Shown here one piece after another: positions 33,317 through 42,087 of a DNA stretch of 64,000 nt (the stretch's first letter is position 1; each line of letters starts with the position of its first letter). Source of the stretch: Marinobacter sp. F3R08 (GTDB lineage: Bacteria; Pseudomonadota; Gammaproteobacteria; Pseudomonadales; Oleiphilaceae). The DNA lies in contig NZ_JAHKPI010000024.1 in assembly GCF_018860425.1 (NCBI RefSeq), forward strand, positions 1 to 64,000, given 5' to 3'. Both the position numbers and the translations under genes were made by a program. The notes under the pieces are model-generated. The model saw nothing but the letters and a program-made list of their open reading frames with translations. It did not search any database and was not told where the DNA came from.

Positions 33317-33589
33317 ATGAAGTTGCTCTGGACCATAATGGTAGTGGTAATTCTCCTGCTTCAGGTACGCCTGTGGGTCGGGGAGGGTAGTTTTGCCCAG
33401 GTCTGGGCACTCGAGCAGTCTATCGCTGAGCAACGTGAGGAGAATTCTGAGCTGGCTACCCGCAATGAGCGTCTCTATGCCGAGGTCAGGAACCTGCGCA
33501 ATGAGCAGGGCGCGGTAGAGGAGCGGGCCAGAATGAACCTCGGTCTGATAAGAGAAGACGAAACCTTTTTCCTTGTTGTCGAACACTGA
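33317..33589 (+). CDS. ftsB: cell division protein FtsB
   Basis: A 90-residue bitopic inner-membrane protein of the divisome, partner of FtsL and FtsQ. One N-terminal membrane helix (about residues 4-21) is followed by a leucine-zipper-like coiled coil (LEQSIAEQREENSELATRNE region). Small size and position between eno and ispD are diagnostic. It follows the eno terminator and should have its own promoter in 33217-33316. Confidence 0.93.
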   Translation: MKLLWTIMVVVILLLQVRLWVGEGSFAQVWALEQSIAEQREENSELATRNERLYAEVRNLRNEQGAVEERARMNLGLIREDETFFLVVEH

Positions 33590-33595
33590 TCCTCT

Positions 33596-34297
33596 ATGCC
33601 CGATCCAAGGTTTTGGCTGATTGTTCCTGCCGCCGGCATTGGCCAGCGCATGCAGGCAGAGCAACCCAAACAGTATCTCCGGATCGACCAGCGTTTTATT
33701 CTCGATATCACACTATCCCGCTTGTTGGATTCCGCACCGTTTTCCGGCTGCATGGTGCCGTTGCATCCTGCGGATCGTTGGTGGCCCGAGACGGAGGCCA
33801 GTCGGGATAACCGGATTCAGACCTGCACCGGCGGCGCCGAGAGAGGAGATTCGGTTTTGTCGGCACTGCATGCCATGGCAGAGCAGGTACGGGATGACGA
33901 TTGGGTTCTGGTTCACGACGCGGCCAGACCCTGCCTTCACACCCGGGATCTGTCCAATCTTATCGATCGTCTCGGGAACCATCCGATCGGTGGGCTCCTC
34001 GCCTCGCCAGTAGCCGACACTCTAAAGAAAGCCCGAACCGGCGAATTTCCAGAGGTCGTCGAAACGGTCGATCGCTCCAGCTTATGGCGTGCCCTGACCC
34101 CTCAGATGTTTCGCTACCGCTTGCTGGTTGAGTCTCTGGAAGCTGCGTTGGCCGGGGAGCTTCCGATCACTGACGAGTCCTCTGCAGTGGAGTTTTCCGG
34201 TAATATGCCGGTTCTGGTTGAGGGACGGCCGGACAATATCAAGATCACCGTACCCGCGGATCTGGCGCTCGCAGGTTTTATCCTGAGCCGGATCTGA
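33596..34297 (+). CDS. ispD: 2-C-methyl-D-erythritol 4-phosphate cytidylyltransferase
   Basis: A 233-residue enzyme of the MEP isoprenoid pathway that couples MEP to CTP. The nucleotide-binding motif is [10 protein letters not shown] with PKQY following. [10 protein letters not shown] and the closing [13 protein letters not shown] are typical. It lies six bases after ftsB and 26 bases before ispF. Confidence 0.96.
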   Translation: MPDPRFWLIVPAAGIGQRMQAEQPKQYLRIDQRFILDITLSRLLDSAPFSGCMVPLHPADRWWPETEASRDNRIQTCTGGAERGDSVLSALHAMAEQVRDDDWVLVHDAARPCLHTRDLSNLIDRLGNHPIGGLLASPVADTLKKARTGEFPEVVETVDRSSLWRALTPQMFRYRLLVESLEAALAGELPITDESSAVEFSGNMPVLVEGRPDNIKITVPADLALAGFILSRI

Positions 34298-34323
34298 GGT
34301 TTCCGAATTTCCCGGAGCACATT

Positions 34324-34803
34324 ATGCGTATTGGTCAGGGCTTCGATGTCCATGCTTTCTGTGAAGGCGATTCTGTCACTCTTGGTGGTGTTAGCATTCC
34401 GTACTCTCGTGGGCTCAAAGCCCATTCTGATGGCGATGTACTGCTGCATGCGCTGGCGGACGCACTGCTGGGCGCCGTAGCGCTTGGCGACATCGGTCAC
34501 TTTTTCCCGGACACCAGTGATGAATGGGCCGGAGCCGACAGCCGCGATCTTTTGCGGCGGGTCATGGCCAGGGTCCGGGACGAAGGGTTCAGTGTGGTCA
34601 ACGTGGATACCACAGTGATCGCCCAGGCCCCGAAAATGGCACCGCACATCGAAGCTATTCGCCTTAATATTGCTGAGGATCTTGGCGTGCCCGCCAGCCG
34701 TGTCAGCGTGAAGGCAACCACCACGGAAACACTGGGATTTACGGGGCGCGGTGAAGGCATTGCCTGCCAGGCTATTTGCCTGCTTGAGGCGGTGGGCTCG
34801 TGA
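34324..34803 (+). CDS. ispF: 2-C-methyl-D-erythritol 2,4-cyclodiphosphate synthase
   Basis: A 159-residue trimeric enzyme of the MEP pathway. The N-terminus GQGFDVHAF holds the zinc-binding Asp and His. [17 protein letters not shown] and the C-terminal [16 protein letters not shown] are the family hallmarks. It overlaps truD by four bases. Confidence 0.98.
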   Translation: MRIGQGFDVHAFCEGDSVTLGGVSIPYSRGLKAHSDGDVLLHALADALLGAVALGDIGHFFPDTSDEWAGADSRDLLRRVMARVRDEGFSVVNVDTTVIAQAPKMAPHIEAIRLNIAEDLGVPASRVSVKATTTETLGFTGRGEGIACQAICLLEAVGS

Positions 34804-35849
34804 GTCAGTGGCGCCTTGACTGGCCGACTTCCAGTGGTGGACGTTTAGCCCACGCCCGACTCAAGACAAGCCCCGGCGATTTTGTGGTTGATGAGGTGCT
34901 GGAATTTCCGGACCTTCCCACGGACTTGCCGGCAGAGCCGGTCGCAGGACAGGGAGAGCATCTCTGCCTGAAGCTTGAGAAGATTGGCGATAATTCGGAG
35001 TATGTTGCTCGTGAGCTGGCCAGAATGGCCGGTTGCCGGAGTTTTGATGTCGGCTTTTGCGGACTCAAGGATCGACATGCGGTAACGCGCCAGTGGTTCA
35101 GCCTCTATCGGCCGGGATGTGAGGCCCAGGACGGCGATCTGATTCGGGAAATAGCGGATCGCTGGCCGGTATTGTCTGCTACAAGGCAATTACGGAAACT
35201 GCGACGGGGAGATCATCACGGTAATGCATTTGTTATTACTCTGCGGGAAGTGAACGCCGATCGCCAGGACGTTGATGCAGCGCTCCATCGACTGGCAGAC
35301 CTGGGGGCCCCAAATTATTTCGGTCCCCAGCGGTTTGGCATCGGTGGTGCCAATCTTGATCGGGCAGTCTCCGTTGACCCGACGACCCTTAACCGACGCG
35401 GTCGGTCGGGTGGGAAAGGCCGCAGCAGTAAAAAGCGTGGTGGCAGCGAAGACGCTAAAAACGTATTGTATTTTTCGGCGGCTCGCTCCTGGTTATTTAA
35501 CGAAGTACTTGCAGCGCAGGTAGAAGACGGCAGCTGGGCGAAATCAGGAGCAACAGGGCCTCTGTGGGGGGACGGCGGTACGACCGCTACCGGGGCCCAG
35601 GAAACCCTTGAGCGAGGCATTGTGGCGCTGACCCCAGCGTTGGCAGGTCTGTTTTCGGTTACCCGGATGAAACCGGAGCGAAGGCCTCTGGCGGTAAAAC
35701 CGGAGAAGCTTACCTGGCAGTGGCTGGAGGAAGGCAGTCTGGAACTGGCGTTTTTTCTGTCCCCCGGGCAGTACGCCACTACGATTTTGAGTGATATTTT
35801 CGAGCTTGAGGACATGAGCCTCGGCCGACATAACGAAAAACAAGGCTAG
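34800..35849 (+). CDS. truD: tRNA pseudouridine-13 synthase
   Basis: A 349-residue enzyme making pseudouridine 13 in tRNA(Glu). The catalytic Asp is in [21 protein letters not shown] and SAARSWLFN are further TruD motifs. A Lys/Arg/Gly/Ser-rich linker at about residues 199-218 precedes the SAARS motif and looks longer and more basic than usual. The start is a GTG overlapping the ispF stop (GTGA). Confidence 0.95.
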   Translation: MSQWRLDWPTSSGGRLAHARLKTSPGDFVVDEVLEFPDLPTDLPAEPVAGQGEHLCLKLEKIGDNSEYVARELARMAGCRSFDVGFCGLKDRHAVTRQWFSLYRPGCEAQDGDLIREIADRWPVLSATRQLRKLRRGDHHGNAFVITLREVNADRQDVDAALHRLADLGAPNYFGPQRFGIGGANLDRAVSVDPTTLNRRGRSGGKGRSSKKRGGSEDAKNVLYFSAARSWLFNEVLAAQVEDGSWAKSGATGPLWGDGGTTATGAQETLERGIVALTPALAGLFSVTRMKPERRPLAVKPEKLTWQWLEEGSLELAFFLSPGQYATTILSDIFELEDMSLGRHNEKQG

Positions 35850-35860
35850 CGGAGAACACT

Positions 35861-36631
35861 GTGCGTATTCTGTTGTCGAATGATGACGGCGTTCATTCAC
35901 CAGGACTGATTGCCCTGTTCGAGGGATTGCAGGGTCTTGGTGAGCTTGAGGTCGTGGCACCGGACCGTGATCATAGCGGCGCCAGCAATGCCCTGACCCT
36001 CAATCGGCCACTGACGGTAGAGGAACATCCCAACGGGTTCCGTTCCGTGGATGGAACACCTACAGACTGTGTCCACCTGGCGGTTGACGGACTGTTCAAT
36101 GAGCCGTTCGATAGGGTGGTTTCCGGTATTAATACCCATGCGAATCTGGGTGATGACATTATCTATTCGGGTACGGTTGCCGCAGCAACCGAGGGTCGGC
36201 ACCTCGGCTTGCCAGCGATCGCAGTCTCTCTGGTCAATGATGGCCACTTTCACTACGAGACAGCTGCCCGGGTTGTCCGTATGCTGCTGGAGAGCGAGCA
36301 GCCTCTGGTACTCGGGCCGCGCTCCATTCTGAACGTCAATGTCCCGGACGTACCGTGGGAGGCCTTGGCCGGCATCAGGGTGACCCGGCTTGGTCACCGG
36401 GAGCGGGCCGAGGGTGCGGTTCCCATGACCTGTCCACGAGGAAAAGAACGTTTCTGGATCGGGGCTGCGGGAGAGGGCGGTGATGCCGGTCCTGGAACAG
36501 ACTTCCACGCCGTGCGCGAAGGCTTTGTGTCGGTAACGCCGGTGCACATCGACATGACTCGGCATGAGGCGCTGTCCCGGCTCCGGGAATGGGTGGATAA
36601 CCTCGGTGACTCTGTGGAGGGGCAGATATGA
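35861..36631 (+). CDS. surE: 5'/3'-nucleotidase SurE
   Basis: A 256-residue metal-dependent phosphatase of nucleoside monophosphates linked to stationary-phase survival. The GTG start gives MRILLSNDDGVHSPG with the metal-binding Asp pair, and SGINTHANLGDDIIYSGTV is the second motif. It overlaps pcm by four bases, the classical surE-pcm arrangement. Confidence 0.97.
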   Translation: MRILLSNDDGVHSPGLIALFEGLQGLGELEVVAPDRDHSGASNALTLNRPLTVEEHPNGFRSVDGTPTDCVHLAVDGLFNEPFDRVVSGINTHANLGDDIIYSGTVAAATEGRHLGLPAIAVSLVNDGHFHYETAARVVRMLLESEQPLVLGPRSILNVNVPDVPWEALAGIRVTRLGHRERAEGAVPMTCPRGKERFWIGAAGEGGDAGPGTDFHAVREGFVSVTPVHIDMTRHEALSRLREWVDNLGDSVEGQI

Positions 36632-37284
36632 CCGCTCTGCTCGAAGGCATCGGGATGACTTCTCGACGCACGCGGATGCGACTGGTCCATCGTCTCAGGG
36701 AAGCAGGTATCGAATCGGATCGGGTACTTGAGGTTATGGGAGAGGTGCCAAGGCACATTTTTCTGGATGAAGCGCTTTCCCATCGGGCCTATGAAGATAC
36801 CTCCTTGCCGATCGGTTATGGTCAGACCCTGTCCCAGCCATACATCGTGGCGCGCATGACGGAGCTAATGCTGGCTCACGGCCCGTCAAGGGTACTGGAA
36901 CTGGGGACCGGCTCAGGTTACCAGACCTCGGTCCTTTCCCGGCTGTTCGGGGAAATCTACAGTGTGGAACGTATCAAGGCATTGCAGGACCGGGCCAGGG
37001 ACCGGCTGCGGCAGCTAAATGCCCGGAACGTATTCCTGAAACACGCTGATGGCGGCATGGGATGGCCCGAACGCGGTCCTTTTGACGGCATAATCGTGAC
37101 TGCGGCTCCCATTGAAGTACCCGGCGAGTTGCTTGCTCAGCTTGCCGAAGGTGGTGTGCTCATTGCGCCCGTTGGCGAAGAAAATCAGGTTCTGGTTGAG
37201 GTTATCCGCCGGGGTGATCATTTCGAGCACAAAGAACTGGAACCAGTCCGGTTCGTGCCGCTGCTGGGCGGGGTTGTCCGATAG
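36628..37284 (+). CDS. pcm: protein-L-isoaspartate O-methyltransferase
   Basis: A 218-residue SAM-dependent enzyme that repairs isoaspartyl residues in aged proteins. The SAM motif LELGTGSGYQTSVLSRL is clear, with GYGQTLSQPYIVA upstream. The ATG overlaps the surE stop. The DUF368 transporter gene starts two bases after its stop, so transcription continues toward nlpD. Confidence 0.97.
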   Translation: MTALLEGIGMTSRRTRMRLVHRLREAGIESDRVLEVMGEVPRHIFLDEALSHRAYEDTSLPIGYGQTLSQPYIVARMTELMLAHGPSRVLELGTGSGYQTSVLSRLFGEIYSVERIKALQDRARDRLRQLNARNVFLKHADGGMGWPERGPFDGIIVTAAPIEVPGELLAQLAEGGVLIAPVGEENQVLVEVIRRGDHFEHKELEPVRFVPLLGGVVR

Positions 37285-37286
37285 GT

Positions 37287-38276
37287 ATGGTTGACTCTGC
37301 GGCCGCAGGCCCTGACTCCGGGAGCGACAGCGTGCGTGATCATCACCCGGCAGCAGTGTTGCTGCGGGGTATCGCCATGGGCGCTGCGGATATCGTTCCG
37401 GGTGTATCCGGTGGCACGATTGCTTTTATTACCGGCATATACTTCCGGCTGCTCGAAGCCATAAATGCTGTCCCGGGGGCGGTCTTCCACCATCTGTGTC
37501 GGGGCCGGTTCAGGGTGTTCTGGCGTGCTTGCGATGGGACCTTCCTGGTGTGCCTGCTGGCGGGCATACTGTCCAGTATTGCTACCCTGGCCTCGGTTAT
37601 CAGTTATGTGCTGGTGACCTATCCGATTCTTATCTGGAGCTTTTTCTTCGGCCTGATCGTGGCCTCGGTATGGCATGTGGGGCGTCAGGTCAGGTATTAC
37701 AGACCAGCTCTTGTGATACCAGTCTTGTCCGGAATTGTTATCGCCTGGTGGATTACCACCTTGTCGGCAAGCCAGGTCTCGCCGTCTGCGCTGGCGTTTT
37801 TTGGAGCCGGTGCGCTTGCTATTTGCGCAATGATCCTCCCGGGCATCTCGGGCAGCTTTATTCTGGTCATCATCGGTATGTATGCACCGGTGCTGGCCGC
37901 TATCAAATCGATCGATCTGGTCACTCTGTCCTTGTTTATGGCCGGTTGTGTGGTTGGCCTGTTGTCCATTGCCCGCCTGATCACCTGGGCGTTTCACCAT
38001 TTTCATGACCTGGTGCTCGCTGTGTTAACTGGCTTTATGATCGGTGCGCTCAACAAGGTCTGGCCCTGGAAAGAAACTCTCAGCTGGCGCGTGAACAGCT
38101 CTGGAGAAAATGTACCGCTGAATGAGGCAAGCATTTTGCCCTGGACGTTCGCAGAGCAAACCGGTCAGGATCCTGACATACTTCTGGCCATGTTGATGGC
38201 GGTGGTTGGCTTTGGTCTTGTTCTGCTGGTGGAATGGATTGGGACCAGGCGTGGACATGCGCCAAAGGCGGAGTAA
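37287..38276 (+). CDS. DUF368-family polyprenyl-phosphate transporter
   Basis: A 329-residue inner-membrane protein with about eight to nine hydrophobic segments. The N-terminal signature LRGIAMGAADIVPGVSGGT and the repeated LPGISGSF motif define DUF368. This family (PopT) has recently been shown to recycle undecaprenyl phosphate across the membrane. Function here is by family only. The gene lies two bases after pcm, downstream of ispD/ispF and just before nlpD. Confidence 0.88.
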   Translation: MVDSAAAGPDSGSDSVRDHHPAAVLLRGIAMGAADIVPGVSGGTIAFITGIYFRLLEAINAVPGAVFHHLCRGRFRVFWRACDGTFLVCLLAGILSSIATLASVISYVLVTYPILIWSFFFGLIVASVWHVGRQVRYYRPALVIPVLSGIVIAWWITTLSASQVSPSALAFFGAGALAICAMILPGISGSFILVIIGMYAPVLAAIKSIDLVTLSLFMAGCVVGLLSIARLITWAFHHFHDLVLAVLTGFMIGALNKVWPWKETLSWRVNSSGENVPLNEASILPWTFAEQTGQDPDILLAMLMAVVGFGLVLLVEWIGTRRGHAPKAE

Positions 38277-38300
38277 TTCGCTGGCAATACAGAGCAAGAG

Positions 38301-38406
38301 TGTTACCTGGCGCACAAAAAGAGTGTTTCGTGAGGTAACAGCAGAGTACAGGCAGTAACTTGGCTTCCTGTTGGAAATGTGCAATATATTAGCAAGTTAC
38401 TATAAA
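38301..38406 (+). promoter_or_regulatory. GTTAC inverted-repeat array upstream of nlpD
   Basis: The DUF368-nlpD spacer contains two perfect inverted repeats: TGTTACCT (38301) with AGGTAACA (38333), and AGTAACTTG (38354) with CAAGTTACT (38393). All four arms share a GTTAC core. Core centres are 33, 20 and 41 bases apart, roughly whole helical turns. A TATAAA at 38401 follows directly and could be a -10 element, although no good -35 is present. I infer an operator/promoter region for nlpD and possibly rpoS; alternatively the second pair is an RNA hairpin. Confidence 0.5.
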
Positions 38407-38477
38407 AAGTTTAGAAATCTCTTCGACAAACACAATGGTTTATACGGATTTTTCATAACTGGGTCATTTTTATTCCT

Positions 38478-39377
38478 GTGAGACTTTTGCGTGGACTAGT
38501 CAGTGCCGTATTTCCGGCGTCCCCGCGGTTCCCTTCCGGTGCCTCTGAACTCTATCGCCCCTCGGAAAAAACTCCGATCCGCTTTCTGACTCTTTTTCTC
38601 CTTCTTGTCTCGTTGCTTTTTTCGGGCTGCAATACGCAGTCACTGTACCAGGATGATATATACAATCCGCCGGTCTACTGGGGCCGCCACGTGGTCCAGC
38701 CCGGTGAAACCCTCTACAGCATAGCGTGGCGATATGGGCGGGATTATCGAGAGCTGGGCGATGCCAATGGCATTGGTCCGCCATGGAACCTCCAGGCGGG
38801 GCAGGTGCTGCGTCTCGATCTTCGCGGAAATGTAACGTCGAGCCGGCAAACTGCAACTGTCAGCAAGCCGGTATCATCCGCGCCCCGAAAGACAAACCGG
38901 ACCTCGCCGCCAAAGCAGACAGCCGCCACGGCATCAAAACCTGCAGTAACTCGGGCTCCGAGCAAAGGAGCGCCTCTGGCGTCACAGACCCAGACCGTGG
39001 CCAAGATCGACTGGCGCTGGCCTCACGTTGGCACTGTAATTGCTGGATATTCAACATCCGGAAAGGTCAATAAAGGTATTGATATTGCCGGGAAAGCCGG
39101 AGATGCTGTAAGAGCATCGGCCAACGGGAGTGTGGTCTATGCCGGCAGTGGGTTGCTAGGATACGGTAACCTCATTATCGTAAATCACAACGAGCACTAT
39201 TTGAGTGCTTACGCTCATAACCGGAAGATTCTGGTGCAGGAAGGGGAGGATGTGAAAGCCGGGCAGGTGATCGCAGAGCTCGGTAGCAGTGGCGCTGAAC
39301 GACCTATGTTGCACTTTGAGATTCGCAAGAATGGCAACCCGGTTGATCCAGTTCATTTTTTGCCACCGCGCCAGTAA
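38478..39377 (+). CDS. nlpD: murein hydrolase activator NlpD (LysM and degenerate M23)
   Basis: A 299-residue lipoprotein. The lipobox LFSGC places the lipidated Cys at residue 51, after an unusually long 35-residue N-region; no better start is visible downstream of GTG 38478. A LysM domain (VVQPGETLYSIAWRYG) and a C-terminal LytM/M23 domain follow. The metal ligands are degenerate: NKGIDIAG replaces HxGxD, and MLHFEIR replaces HxHFE. It is therefore an amidase activator rather than an endopeptidase, as in NlpD. It sits directly before rpoS, as expected. Confidence 0.92.
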   Translation: MRLLRGLVSAVFPASPRFPSGASELYRPSEKTPIRFLTLFLLLVSLLFSGCNTQSLYQDDIYNPPVYWGRHVVQPGETLYSIAWRYGRDYRELGDANGIGPPWNLQAGQVLRLDLRGNVTSSRQTATVSKPVSSAPRKTNRTSPPKQTAATASKPAVTRAPSKGAPLASQTQTVAKIDWRWPHVGTVIAGYSTSGKVNKGIDIAGKAGDAVRASANGSVVYAGSGLLGYGNLIIVNHNEHYLSAYAHNRKILVQEGEDVKAGQVIAELGSSGAERPMLHFEIRKNGNPVDPVHFLPPRQ

Positions 39378-39580
39378 GAAAAGCAAATGACAAGCTGCGC
39401 AAACCCTACATACCGGTACTGACAGGAACACCGCGTTCGCAAGAAAAACAAAAAGAGTAACGACCGAGACAGGTCGACCAACAAAATGTCCTGAAGAAAA
39501 AAACATGGAGACAGAGACGTTCGCAATAACAAGAAATATCGAACGAACAACCAGGATCATTGAGAGGCGGGGCAAAAACA
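39378..39580 (+). promoter_or_regulatory. T-poor rpoS leader with AANAANAA motifs
   Basis: The 203-base nlpD-rpoS spacer is strongly depleted of T on the coding strand (about 23 by my count) and A-rich. AANAANAA matches occur around 39441-39456, 39494-39501 and 39525-39535. Another at 39574-39581 overlaps the A of the rpoS ATG. In Pseudomonas this motif is the Hfq/Crc catabolite-repression target. The leader should be nearly unstructured, unlike the E. coli rpoS leader. No promoter or terminator is evident in it. Confidence 0.45.
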
Positions 39581-40579
39581 ATGTCAGCAGAGCAAGAAGA
39601 CATCATCATTGATCGCGTATCGGACACGGACGATGCCGAAGATCAACTGTTAGCAGAAGAAAAAACCGATAAAGGAGCTACTGAAGAAGTAGCCGCTGCA
39701 GTCGAAGAAGATTTTCCTACCCAGGGGCGTTATTTCGCCAGTCCGAAGCAGCTGGATGCAACCCAGCTCTATCTTAACGAAATTGGTTTTTCACCGCTTC
39801 TGACGCCAGAAGAAGAGGTCTACTTTGCACGCCTGGCGCGCAAGGGAGAAGAGTCCGGGCGCAAGAGGATGATTGAAAGCAACCTGCGTCTGGTCGTGAA
39901 GATCGCTCGTCGCTACGTGAATCGGGGGCTGACGCTGCTGGATTTGATTGAGGAGGGTAACCTCGGTCTGATCCGGGCGGTTGAAAAGTTCGATCCGGAG
40001 CGAGGATTCCGATTCTCCACCTATGCCACCTGGTGGATTCGCCAGACGATTGAGCGGGCTATCATGAACCAGACCCGTACGATTCGTTTGCCGATCCATG
40101 TGGTGAAGGAACTGAACCTGTACCTGCGAGCAGCCCGGGAACTGACCCAGAAACTGGATCATGAGCCTTCGGCGGAAGAGATCGCTCAGATGGTCGACAA
40201 GCCGGTGGCTGACGTCAAGCGAATGCTGGGCCTTAATGAACGTGTGGCGTCCATGGATACGCCCATCGGCGCAGGCGGCGAAAAGTCTTTACTGGACACT
40301 GTGGCCGACGAGGGCGCGTCTGATCCTGCGGATCTCCTGCAAGACAATAATATGTGTTCATGCCTGGAGAAGTGGATTGATCAGCTTAGTGATAAACAGC
40401 AAGAAGTGTTGTCACGTCGTTTTGGTTTGAGGGGTTATCCGGTAAGCACGCTGGAGGAAGTGGGGCAGGAAATCGGTCTGACCCGCGAACGGGTCCGGCA
40501 GATTCAGGTAGAGGCGCTGCGTCGCCTCCGGGAAATTCTGGAGAAGGAAGGTTTGTCGGGGAATCTGTTGTTCAAGTAG
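39581..40579 (+). CDS. rpoS: RNA polymerase sigma factor RpoS
   Basis: The 332-residue stationary-phase and general stress sigma factor. Region 1.2/2.1 begins at [11 protein letters not shown]. Region 2.4 ([19 protein letters not shown]) and region 4.2 ([22 protein letters not shown]) are intact. I start at ATG 39581 (MSAEQED). A TTG seven codons earlier is less likely, and GAGGCGGGG upstream can serve as ribosome-binding site. A strong terminator follows. Confidence 0.97.
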   Translation: MSAEQEDIIIDRVSDTDDAEDQLLAEEKTDKGATEEVAAAVEEDFPTQGRYFASPKQLDATQLYLNEIGFSPLLTPEEEVYFARLARKGEESGRKRMIESNLRLVVKIARRYVNRGLTLLDLIEEGNLGLIRAVEKFDPERGFRFSTYATWWIRQTIERAIMNQTRTIRLPIHVVKELNLYLRAARELTQKLDHEPSAEEIAQMVDKPVADVKRMLGLNERVASMDTPIGAGGEKSLLDTVADEGASDPADLLQDNNMCSCLEKWIDQLSDKQQEVLSRRFGLRGYPVSTLEEVGQEIGLTRERVRQIQVEALRRLREILEKEGLSGNLLFK

Positions 40580-40602
40580 CCCCACCTGATCGTTCGATTG
40601 AG

Positions 40603-40637
40603 AAAAACCGGCCAGGATATTCCTGGCCGGTTTTTTT
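40603..40637 (+). terminator. rho-independent terminator after rpoS
   Basis: Inverted repeat with arms ACCGGCCAGGA / TCCTGGCCGGT, loop TAT, flanked by AAAA and a run of seven T. A very strong intrinsic terminator, 24 bases after the rpoS stop. Confidence 0.95.
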
Positions 40638-40786
40638 GTGTTTCAGGATCGTTGCAAATGAGAACCAGGTTGTGCAATGGCCGGTAGCCTCATTGATAGA
40701 ATGCCGTGACCGGGCGGGGATAAGGGTGTCGAAACCCGGTGCACGAATGAAACACGTCAATAATAACGATAGAAAAGGAAAGGACT

Positions 40787-41362
40787 ATGAAGAAGGCTCT
40801 TACAACCGGTTTTGCCTCTCTGGTTATGACAGCACTGCTGACTGGACCGGCAGCAGCGCTCACGGTGGAAGGTGTTGATGTGCCGGATACCTACTCCGCA
40901 ATGGATACGGAACTGAAACTCAATGGCGCCGGTACCCGTTCCAAGTGGTTTATGGATCTGTATATCGGAGGCCTCTATGTACCGGAGGCCGTTGACGATA
41001 GCGACCTGGTGATCAATGCGGATGAGCCCCAGGCGATCACTCTGCATATCATTTCCGGCATGATTACCAGTGAGCGAATGACCGAGGCCACGCTGGAGGG
41101 TTTTGAAGCTTCCACTGACGGTGAGATGGCCTCTATTCAGGAGGATGTGGACCAGTTCATGGCGGTGTTCGAGGAAGAGATTACCGAAGGTGATGTATTT
41201 GATCTGGTGTATCTGCCAGGTGAAGGCGTCCGGGTTCTGAAAAACGGTGAGCATAAAGACACCGTAGGCGGCCTGGCATTCAAAAAGGCCCTGTTCGGGA
41301 TCTGGTTATCCGACAAGCCGGCCCAGAAGGACCTGAAAGAAAAAATGCTGGGACAACGGTAA
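40787..41362 (+). CDS. periplasmic chalcone-isomerase-like protein
   Basis: A 191-residue protein with a classical signal peptide (MKKALTTGFASLVMTALLTG, cleavage near AAALT). The mature part resembles the bacterial chalcone isomerase-like family, with LNGAGTRSKWFMDLYIGGLY as landmark. These proteins share the fold, but most lack proven chalcone isomerase activity and their role is unknown. AAAGGAAAGG gives a strong ribosome-binding site. It is monocistronic between two terminators. Confidence 0.8.
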   Translation: MKKALTTGFASLVMTALLTGPAAALTVEGVDVPDTYSAMDTELKLNGAGTRSKWFMDLYIGGLYVPEAVDDSDLVINADEPQAITLHIISGMITSERMTEATLEGFEASTDGEMASIQEDVDQFMAVFEEEITEGDVFDLVYLPGEGVRVLKNGEHKDTVGGLAFKKALFGIWLSDKPAQKDLKEKMLGQR

Positions 41363-41383
41363 GCTCCGTTCCCTGTTGGAAGG

Positions 41384-41409
41384 AAAAGCCGGCTCGATGC
41401 CGGCTTTTT
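41384..41409. terminator. bidirectional terminator between chalcone-isomerase-like gene and nth
   Basis: A 10-bp inverted repeat (AAAAGCCGGC / GCCGGCTTTT) with loop TCGAT. T-runs follow on both strands, so it serves both convergent genes. Confidence 0.9.
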
Positions 41410-41421
41410 CATGTCATGGCC

Positions 41422-42060
41422 TCAGAGATAATCCCTTTTCTCCTTGAATTCGCAGAGGTCTTCGATGATGCAGGCGCCACATTTGGGTTTTCTGGCGGTG
41501 CAGGTGTAGCGACCGTGAAGGATCAGCCAGTGATGAGCGTCCAGCAGAAACTCTTTTGGCACCAGGCGCATCAGGCGGTTCTCTACCTCGAGAACATTTT
41601 TGCCCGGAGCGATTCCGGTTCGATTCGACACCCGGAAGATATGGGTATCCACCGCCATTGCCATATGTCCGAAGGCAGTATTCAGCACCACGTTCGCGGT
41701 CTTTCTGCCAACTCCCGGTAAAGCCTCGAGATCCTCCCGGCGTTCGGGTACCTGGCTGCTGTGCTTCTCGACCAGAATGCGGCAGGTCTTGATTACGTTC
41801 TCGGCCTTGCTGTTAAACAAGCCAATGGTTTTGATGTATTCCTTGAGTCCGTCCACCCCGAGGGCGAAGATGGCCTCGGGCGTGTTGGCTACCGGAAACA
41901 GCTTGTCGGTGGCTTTGTTTACACCCACGTCCGTGGCCTGGGCCGACAGGATGACGGCAATCAGTAATTCGAACGGGCTGGAGTAATTCAGCTCGGTGGT
42001 TGGATTGGGATTGGCATCCCTCAGTCGGGTAAAGATCTCAATGCGTTTCTGTTTGTTCAT
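41422..42060 (-). CDS. nth: endonuclease III
   Basis: A 212-residue DNA glycosylase/AP lyase removing oxidised pyrimidines. The helix-hairpin-helix LPGVGRKTANVVL contains the catalytic Lys, and the catalytic Asp is in VDTHIFRVSNR. The C-terminal [4Fe-4S] cluster is formed by C-x6-C-x2-C-x5-C (CTARKPKCGACIIEDLC). It follows rnfE by 27 bases, as in E. coli rsxABCDGE-nth. Confidence 0.98.
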   Translation of the reverse strand: MNKQKRIEIFTRLRDANPNPTTELNYSSPFELLIAVILSAQATDVGVNKATDKLFPVANTPEAIFALGVDGLKEYIKTIGLFNSKAENVIKTCRILVEKHSSQVPERREDLEALPGVGRKTANVVLNTAFGHMAMAVDTHIFRVSNRTGIAPGKNVLEVENRLMRLVPKEFLLDAHHWLILHGRYTCTARKPKCGACIIEDLCEFKEKRDYL

Positions 42061-42087
42061 CAGCTCTCAGTCATCGAAACTCTGCAA

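Noticed and set aside
39156-39581. 141-residue hydrophobic-looking open frame antisense to the nlpD end and rpoS leader
   Set aside because: Its Phe/Leu/Val-rich composition is a by-product of the A-rich, T-poor leader read on the other strand; no start signal or homology recognised.
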